Assembly (NCBI GenBank): GCA_034435675.1
Contig: DAOTWP010000316.1
Span: forward strand, 1 to 18,479
Reading direction: 5' to 3'
Length of the DNA stretch: 18,479 nt
Source of the DNA: DAOTWP01 sp034435675
GTDB taxonomy: Bacteria > Chloroflexota > Anaerolineae > Aggregatilineales > Phototrophicaceae
Positions 14,238 through 18,479 of the stretch are shown one piece after another. Made by a program: the position numbers and the translations under genes. Numbering within the stretch: position 1 is the stretch's first letter; each line of letters opens with the position of its first letter. The notes under the pieces were generated by a model that was not told where the DNA came from, searched no databases, and saw only the letters and a program-made list of their open reading frames with translations.

Positions 14238-15338
14238 TCACCCGCCCCAGTCGGGCGCGCCGTTGGTGCTGCCGGGTTCGGTCAGGCGGCGCGCTTCGCC
14301 CCCTGCCGCCGGGACGATATACAGCGTTACATCCTGCGCCTCGATGGTGTGGTAAACAATGACCTGTCCATCCGGTGACCATGCCGGATAAAAATCGTCA
14401 CCGCCGTTGTCGGTCAGCCGCAGGGCGTCCGGGTTGGTCAGCGGCGGGGCATCGGGCGGGGGCACGGGCAGGGTGTAGATTTCAAAATCGTTCCCGTCGT
14501 AGCTGGCGGCGAAGGCAAGCATGCTGCCATCCGGCGACCATGCGGGCGTGAATTCGTCTGCGCCGTCGGTTGCTGTCACGCGCTGGAGGGTGCTGCCGGC
14601 AAGGGTCAGGATATACAGGTCTACGCTGCCGTCGCGGTTGGAATTAAAGACAATGCGTGTGCCATCTGGCGACCATTCGGGGTAGCGGTTCTGCCCTGCG
14701 CCGCTGGTGAGCCGGGTCTCGCTGCCGCTGTCCAGGTCGAGCAGGTACAGATCGTCAAAGGCATCCCGCGCCGAAAAGAACACTACCTGCCTGCCGTCCG
14801 GCGACCATGCCGGGTCGTAATCGCTGCCGCTGCTGCTGGCGCTGCTGACGGGCGTTGGGCTGCTGCCATCAGCATTGATGATCGTCAGCACGCCGTCCTC
14901 TTCATAGATCAGGCGCGTGCCGTCCGGCGACCATGACGGAAACAGACTCGCCCCGGCGGTGAATGTCAGCCGTTCAAGGCTGCCGCCGCTGCTGTCCAGC
15001 GTGTAGATTTCGTAATTGCCCTCGCGGTTGGAATGAAACGCGATGCGCCCACCCACGCTGGCAGGTCCGCCCGTGCTGGTGGCAGCGGCAGGCGGCAGCG
15101 GCGCTTTGGTGCGTGTGGGTTCTGGCGTCACGGCGGGGGGAAACGGTGTGGGCGTGAATGACGGAAGTGACGGCGGCGGATTGGTCGGGAATGCCCCGCC
15201 GGGCACGCTGGAGCCAACGGGCGAAGGGAAGAACTCCGGGGTGGGGGTTGCCTTATCCTGCGCCAGCACCATACGGTGGTGCAGACTGACGAGCAGCAGC
15301 GCCAGCAGCACGCTGGCAAACAGCAGGCGTTTGAGCAT
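14238..15338 (-). CDS. Secreted TolB-like beta-propeller (PD40 repeats)
   Basis: A 366-aa protein. ATG 15338 has AAGGAT about 10 nt upstream and starts a signal peptide (MLKRLLFASVLLALLLVSL, cleavage near VLAQ). A Pro/Thr-rich linker follows (about 30-95). Then come a first blade (GGRIAFHSNREGNYEIYTLD) and five copies of the PD40 signature WSPDG (in SWSPDGTRL, AWSPDGRQV, EWSPDGTRI, AWSPDGSML, AWSPDGQVI), ending with a shortened PDWGG. This is a six-bladed propeller like the C-terminal domain of TolB, a protein-protein interaction scaffold. The Tol partners are absent, and the linker fits a surface or cell-wall protein. The open frame extends far upstream antisense to the methyltransferase, but without protein features. 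Ligand unknown. Confidence 0.87.
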   Translation of the reverse strand: MLKRLLFASVLLALLLVSLHHRMVLAQDKATPTPEFFPSPVGSSVPGGAFPTNPPPSLPSFTPTPFPPAVTPEPTRTKAPLPPAAATSTGGPASVGGRIAFHSNREGNYEIYTLDSSGGSLERLTFTAGASLFPSWSPDGTRLIYEEDGVLTIINADGSSPTPVSSASSSGSDYDPAWSPDGRQVVFFSARDAFDDLYLLDLDSGSETRLTSGAGQNRYPEWSPDGTRIVFNSNRDGSVDLYILTLAGSTLQRVTATDGADEFTPAWSPDGSMLAFAASYDGNDFEIYTLPVPPPDAPPLTNPDALRLTDNGGDDFYPAWSPDGQVIVYHTIEAQDVTLYIVPAAGGEARRLTEPGSTNGAPDWGG

Positions 15339-15364
15339 GGCTTTGTGATCCTTAGCGAATGCGT

Positions 15365-15387
15365 GTACACTGTCTTTAACAGTGTAC
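15365..15387. promoter_or_regulatory. Perfect 9-5-9 inverted repeat, candidate operator of the TolB-like gene
   Basis: GTACACTGT (15365-15373) and ACAGTGTAC (15379-15387) are perfect inverted arms around CTTTA. The site is 27-49 bp upstream of the start at 15338 and covers the putative -10 box. Size and symmetry fit a TetR- or PadR-like dimer site. Confidence 0.5.
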
Positions 15388-15409
15388 CGTTGCGCACGCC
15401 CGCAGACAA
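15381..15409 (-). promoter_or_regulatory. Putative promoter of the TolB-like gene
   Basis: On the minus strand TTGTCT (15409-15404) and TACACT (15386-15381) are separated by exactly 17 bp, each a four-of-six match to sigma-70 boxes. The -10 overlaps the operator-like dyad, an arrangement typical of repression. Confidence 0.4.
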
Positions 15410-15448
15410 CAGGCGTAAAAACCTGTAAACGCGCTTTTGATCTGCCGT

Positions 15449-15476
15449 TTGCATCGTGCATAATCGGGACTATAGT
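15449..15476 (+). promoter_or_regulatory. Weak putative promoter of the methyltransferase gene
   Basis: TTGCAT (15449-15454) and TATAGT (15471-15476), 16 bp apart, lie 43 nt before the ATG. The -10 is a five-of-six match and the -35 is poor. Confidence 0.3.
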
Positions 15477-15518
15477 GTAAGATAACTTGGTATAGAGAAT
15501 ACGATTTACGGACGCCCT

Positions 15519-16403
15519 ATGTTGCCAGCCAACGACCCGGAAGTGGTTCGCCAGCAATACACCAATGATGCCGCCTGGCGCGTGCGCTTTGATACCCACG
15601 AAAAATATAGTGTTCCCCGTATAGATTTTGCCGATTGGGCACTGCGCGCAATCAAATGGCGCGGCAACGAACAGGTACTCGATGTCGGCTGCGGCACAGG
15701 GCGCTATTACGACACCCTCAAACGACAGCATGCCGGCATTGGTTATCATGGGCTGGATTTTTCCGGGGGCATGCTCGGCAAGCATGCGGCTGCGGGGCGG
15801 CTGGTGCAGGCAGACGCGCTGCGACTGCCGTTTGAGGACGGCAGCTTCGATGTGCTGATGGCGAATCATATGCTCTTTCATGTGCGCGATATTGACGCCG
15901 CGCTGACCGAGTTTCGCCGGGTGCTCAAACCCGCCGGGATTCTGATGGCGACGACCAACAGCCTGCACACCATGCCGGAATTTCAGGTCTTGTTCCGCCG
16001 CGCGATTGTGCTGCTGGGCGCGCCCGGTGCTGTGCCCGTGACGCCCCCCGCGCCGCCCAGCGATTTGTTCGCGCTGGAAAACGGTGGACGCCAACTGGCG
16101 CGCCACTTCTACGCGGTGGTGCGCTATGATCTGCCCAGCACGTTTGTCTTTCCCGAAATTGAGCCGGTGATCGCTTATCTGGAAAGCACGCGCAACCTGC
16201 GCGAACCGCAGCTGCCCGAAGGCGTGCGCTGGGACGATGTGATCCTGATTATGCGCCAGCAGATCGGGCATCTGCTGAATCATTTTGGCGAACTGGTGGT
16301 CAACAAACTGGCGGGTGTGCTGGTCGCCAGCGACTCCGGCGGCTTCATTCAGGAATATGTGCAGCAGCGCGAAAAGGCAGACCTGCGCGCCAGCGGCGAC
16401 TGA
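15519..16403 (+). CDS. Class I SAM-dependent methyltransferase (Methyltransf_11 type)
   Basis: A 294-aa protein. Motif I is VLDVGCGTGRYY (about residues 53-64), followed by the acidic ribose-binding GLDFSGGML, motif II QADALRLPFEDGSFDVLMAN and HMLFHVRDIDAALTEFRRVL as post-II/III. These define a Rossmann-fold SAM methyltransferase acting on a small molecule or lipid; the substrate cannot be told. The C-terminal third (from about 175) contains no motif I recognise, with a hydrophobic PEIEPVIAYLEST region that may be a substrate lid. The ribosome site before ATG 15519 is weak (ACGGA). It is divergent from the TolB-like gene and convergent with the WD40-LamG gene. Confidence 0.85.
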   Translation: MLPANDPEVVRQQYTNDAAWRVRFDTHEKYSVPRIDFADWALRAIKWRGNEQVLDVGCGTGRYYDTLKRQHAGIGYHGLDFSGGMLGKHAAAGRLVQADALRLPFEDGSFDVLMANHMLFHVRDIDAALTEFRRVLKPAGILMATTNSLHTMPEFQVLFRRAIVLLGAPGAVPVTPPAPPSDLFALENGGRQLARHFYAVVRYDLPSTFVFPEIEPVIAYLESTRNLREPQLPEGVRWDDVILIMRQQIGHLLNHFGELVVNKLAGVLVASDSGGFIQEYVQQREKADLRASGD

Positions 16404-16431
16404 GCCAGCCGCCAGCCAGCAGCAGCAGCCA

Positions 16432-16468
16432 ACCGGGGGGCGAACCATCCCTCTGACCGCCCCCCGGT
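16432..16468. terminator. GC-rich hairpin between convergent genes
   Basis: ACCGGGGGGCG (16432-16442) and CGCCCCCCGGT (16458-16468) form a perfect 11-bp stem with a 15-nt loop. It lies 28 nt after the methyltransferase stop and 10 nt after the opposing stop. No T-run follows on either strand, so it may act only as a roadblock or mRNA 3' end. Confidence 0.5.
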
Positions 16469-16478
16469 CCGCACGCCC

Positions 16479-18119
16479 TCAGTCCGCGCCGGCGGCGTAG
16501 TTCTGCGCCACCTCCGCCGCACTCAGCGCTCTGCTGTAGAACGCCGCCAGATGATACGTCCCCAGCCAGCCGCGGTTGAGCGTCGATTCATTGCCCAGCG
16601 CCAGCCGGTAGCCCGTGTTCCAGGCGCTTAAGCTGCCCATGCGTGTTCCCGTCGTCGCCAGCGTCCCGTTGACATAGACCTGCACGCTCCCCGCCGCGTC
16701 GCGTGTGTAGACCAGGTGCGTCAGCGCGGGAACTGCCGCCCCATCGGCGCTCTGCAAACCGGGACGCCCCTGCTCATTCGTGCTGCTGGTGCGCAGTCGC
16801 AGCGTGTAGATGTCGTCCGCCAGTCCCAAATCCTGTCCCTGCCCGACAACGAGGTTGCCGTAGCTGGTGTCCTGGCTGATGGCGACGATGCGCGCGGGAC
16901 CGGTGGGCAGCGGCTGGACGGCGTAGGACGGCGTAATCCACAGTTCGACGCTGAGGGCATTACTGGCGCGCACGGCGTCGATGATCTTGCTGGCCGGACC
17001 GGGCGAACTGATCAGCGTAGTCGTGTCAATGCGCAGCGTGCCCGCGCCCCAGGTGACGCGCGACGGGTCGGGGATGGTCAGGTTGAGCGGCGCGCCGACG
17101 CCGGAGCTGTCCTGCACGCTGCTGCCTGAACCCTCGTCGAAGGTGTACAGCGCGAGCAGCGAGTCGGTGATGCGGGGGCTGCTGCCCGGTGCGGGAACGA
17201 TGTTGATGGCGGTGGTCTCCAATAGATAAGCAAATCCGCTGTTGTCTGGTTTCCAGGCTATTGCAATAGGAGTGTGAGATGTCTCGATCACGCTAAGTTG
17301 GTTACCTGTCTCTACATCCCAGATGATGATGCGTTGATTTACTGCTGAAACGGCTAACATCGTCCCATCTGGGCTGAATGCTACGGAGTCAAATTGTCCT
17401 GTGGTGTGACCAACAAAAGTCCTCATGAAAGTACCATCAGCCGCGTTCAATAGTTCAACCTCACTATGAATGATAGCTATGGAGTGGGCTTCTGAGTCAG
17501 GATTCCAATCCAAGCCCCAAACTGAGTTTGGGTAGCTCGTAGAGAAAATAAGACTCCCAGAGGTCGAGAGCACCTCAACTCGATTGTTGATTGCAAGCGC
17601 TAACTGAGAACCGTTCGGTCCCCAACGACCAGAATAAATGATGCCAATTCGGTCGAAGGCAAATGCTTGTTGATTAAGGGTCGTGTTCCAGCCGGTTACT
17701 CTCCCGACAGCGGTAAAGCTCGCGATGAGATCACCACTCCAATCCAGGTCCATAACAAACCCGCCTGCATCGAAGGTCAAAATCGCGTTTCCAGTCATAG
17801 CATCGTGAAGTATTACAACACCATCTCCTCCTCCGCTTGCAACGTAATTGGAACCCGGTTGCCATGCGACAGCGACCGTAGGACCCGTCATATCACTCAC
17901 AATTGTGCGCATCAGTGCCTGTGTTTGCCCGTCGCGAATTTCCAACGTGCCGTTTTGCAGTGCCACTGCCATCAGACTGCCATCAGCATTCCAGGCAAAA
18001 CTGCGGACCGGGCTGAAGACCTGAGCGAAGCTTAATGATGGATGATTTACCAGCCAGAATGCCAGCGATAGCACTAATGCTGCGACAGTTTTGGATGTCA
18101 GCCTGTGCAAGGTGTTCAT
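16479..18119 (-). CDS. Secreted WD40-repeat protein with C-terminal LamG domain
   Basis: A 546-aa protein. ATG 18119 has AAGGGGGA upstream and starts a signal peptide (hydrophobic VAALVLSLAFWLV, cleavage near SFA|Q at 33). Residues about 34-305 are WD40 blades (SFAWNADGSLMAVALQNGTL, VAWQPGSNYVASGGGDG, VAFSPDGTMLAVSAVNQRII with the WDVETGN blade end). Residues about 318-546 form a LamG/concanavalin-like jelly roll (LLALYTFDEGSG start, LSVELWITPSY, HLVYTRDAAGSVQVYVNG, LAAFYSRALSAAEVAQNY end), a fold that often binds sugars. The DNA encoding the WD40 part (about 17220-18119) is clearly less GC-rich than the LamG part, with the change at the domain linker. The C-terminus is nearly identical to that of the next gene, so the two are tandem paralogues sharing a cassette. 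Likely a surface adhesion or recognition protein; ligand unknown. Confidence 0.87.
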   Translation of the reverse strand: MNTLHRLTSKTVAALVLSLAFWLVNHPSLSFAQVFSPVRSFAWNADGSLMAVALQNGTLEIRDGQTQALMRTIVSDMTGPTVAVAWQPGSNYVASGGGDGVVILHDAMTGNAILTFDAGGFVMDLDWSGDLIASFTAVGRVTGWNTTLNQQAFAFDRIGIIYSGRWGPNGSQLALAINNRVEVLSTSGSLIFSTSYPNSVWGLDWNPDSEAHSIAIIHSEVELLNAADGTFMRTFVGHTTGQFDSVAFSPDGTMLAVSAVNQRIIIWDVETGNQLSVIETSHTPIAIAWKPDNSGFAYLLETTAINIVPAPGSSPRITDSLLALYTFDEGSGSSVQDSSGVGAPLNLTIPDPSRVTWGAGTLRIDTTTLISSPGPASKIIDAVRASNALSVELWITPSYAVQPLPTGPARIVAISQDTSYGNLVVGQGQDLGLADDIYTLRLRTSSTNEQGRPGLQSADGAAVPALTHLVYTRDAAGSVQVYVNGTLATTGTRMGSLSAWNTGYRLALGNESTLNRGWLGTYHLAAFYSRALSAAEVAQNYAAGAD

Positions 18120-18235
18120 ACTATATTCCCCCTTAATCCCATCCCTGAGCCTGGAAAATACGCTGCATCCTGGGCTGCATCCAGTTGAAACGTGCGTCGC
18201 CCGGCGCTGCCTGAAATTCCGGGCACCCCCCGCCC

Positions 18236-18479
18236 TCAGTCCGCGCCGGCGGCGTAGTTCTGCGCCACCTCGGTCGCACTCAGCGCTCTGCCGTAGAACG
18301 CTACCAGATGATACGTCCCCAGCCAGCCGCGGTTGAGCGTCGATTCATTGCCCAGCGCCAGCCGGTAGCCCGTGTTCCAGGCGCTCATGCTGCCCATGCG
18401 CGTGCCTGTCGTTGCCAGCGCGCCGTTGACATAGACCTGCACGCTGCCTGCCGGATCGCGTGTGTAGACCAGGTGCGTC
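18236..18479 (-). CDS. LamG-domain protein, C-terminal part (5' end outside window)
   Basis: The last 81 codons of a gene entering from the right edge, ending with TGA at 18238-18236. The protein segment SVQVYVNGALATTG, then LALGNESTLNRGWLGTYHLV and AEVAQNYAAGAD matches the C-terminus of the preceding WD40-LamG protein with only a few changes, and the DNA is also nearly identical, including bases just past the stop. It is therefore a recent tandem duplicate or a product of gene conversion. What lies upstream of the LamG domain cannot be seen. The 116-bp spacer to the next gene contains no clear terminator, so both may be co-transcribed. Confidence 0.88.
   Translation of the reverse strand, partial: THLVYTRDPAGSVQVYVNGALATTGTRMGSMSAWNTGYRLALGNESTLNRGWLGTYHLVAFYGRALSATEVAQNYAAGAD

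Noticed and set aside
15339..16448. Upstream extension of the TolB-like frame over the methyltransferase gene
   Set aside because: The extension is antisense to a good methyltransferase gene. The signal peptide and ribosome site place the start at 15338.
1..18479. CRISPR array, tRNA, rRNA, transposase, toxin-antitoxin or defence island
   Set aside because: I looked for these on both strands and saw no supporting pattern. The palindromes are single or dispersed, not regularly spaced arrays.

Overview
The window looks like part of a bacterial chromosome from the Chloroflexota (Anaerolineae-like). This is inference from several signs: exported PA14/SH3, TolB-propeller and WD40-LamG proteins with Thr/Pro/Ala-rich linkers, an archaeal-style class I fructose-bisphosphate aldolase end, GC-rich genes, and gene-free gaps filled with palindromic dispersed repeats. 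No rRNA, tRNA, CRISPR array, transposase or phage gene was seen.

Left flank (1-2653): the 3' end of a class I fructose-bisphosphate aldolase gene (+) with a strong hairpin after its stop; a secreted PA14 + two-SH3 protein (-); and, divergent from it, a NYN-domain ribonuclease-like protein with two C-terminal LOTUS/OST-HTH domains (+).

Core (3064-12646) is a tungsten-enzyme locus. On the + strand is a tungstopterin aldehyde:ferredoxin oxidoreductase (AOR). Converging on it from the - strand are three gene groups, read right to left: (i) padR-type regulator, moeA, and moeA fused to a periplasmic-binding-like domain, tightly coupled; (ii) tupA-tupB-tupC, a tungstate ABC importer; (iii) moaD and an 84-aa protein that resembles the C-terminal domain fused to MoaD in Thermus. 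Together these would import tungstate (TupABC), supply the sulfur carrier for the pterin dithiolene (MoaD), insert the metal (MoeA pair), and feed AOR. The early pterin genes (moaA, moaC, moaE, moeB, mog) are not in the window. Groups (ii) and (iii) are each preceded by 330-600 bp of gene-free, highly structured DNA, and a recurring ACAAGGGGATTA-like motif lies ahead of all three - strand groups.

Right flank (12647-18479): a 680-bp gap with a 19-bp palindrome and a CACAGAG-type dispersed repeat; an HSL-family alpha/beta hydrolase (+); a secreted TolB-like beta-propeller (-) with a perfect operator-like inverted repeat over its putative promoter; a SAM-dependent methyltransferase (+); and two tandem secreted proteins (-) sharing a nearly identical LamG C-terminus. 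The first carries a WD40 N-terminus of visibly different base composition; the second is cut by the window edge.

The points most worth following are the split MoaD/MoaD-C-terminal-domain pair, the multi-helix element upstream of moaD (structured RNA or palindromic mobile element), the shared leader motif, and the LamG cassette duplication.
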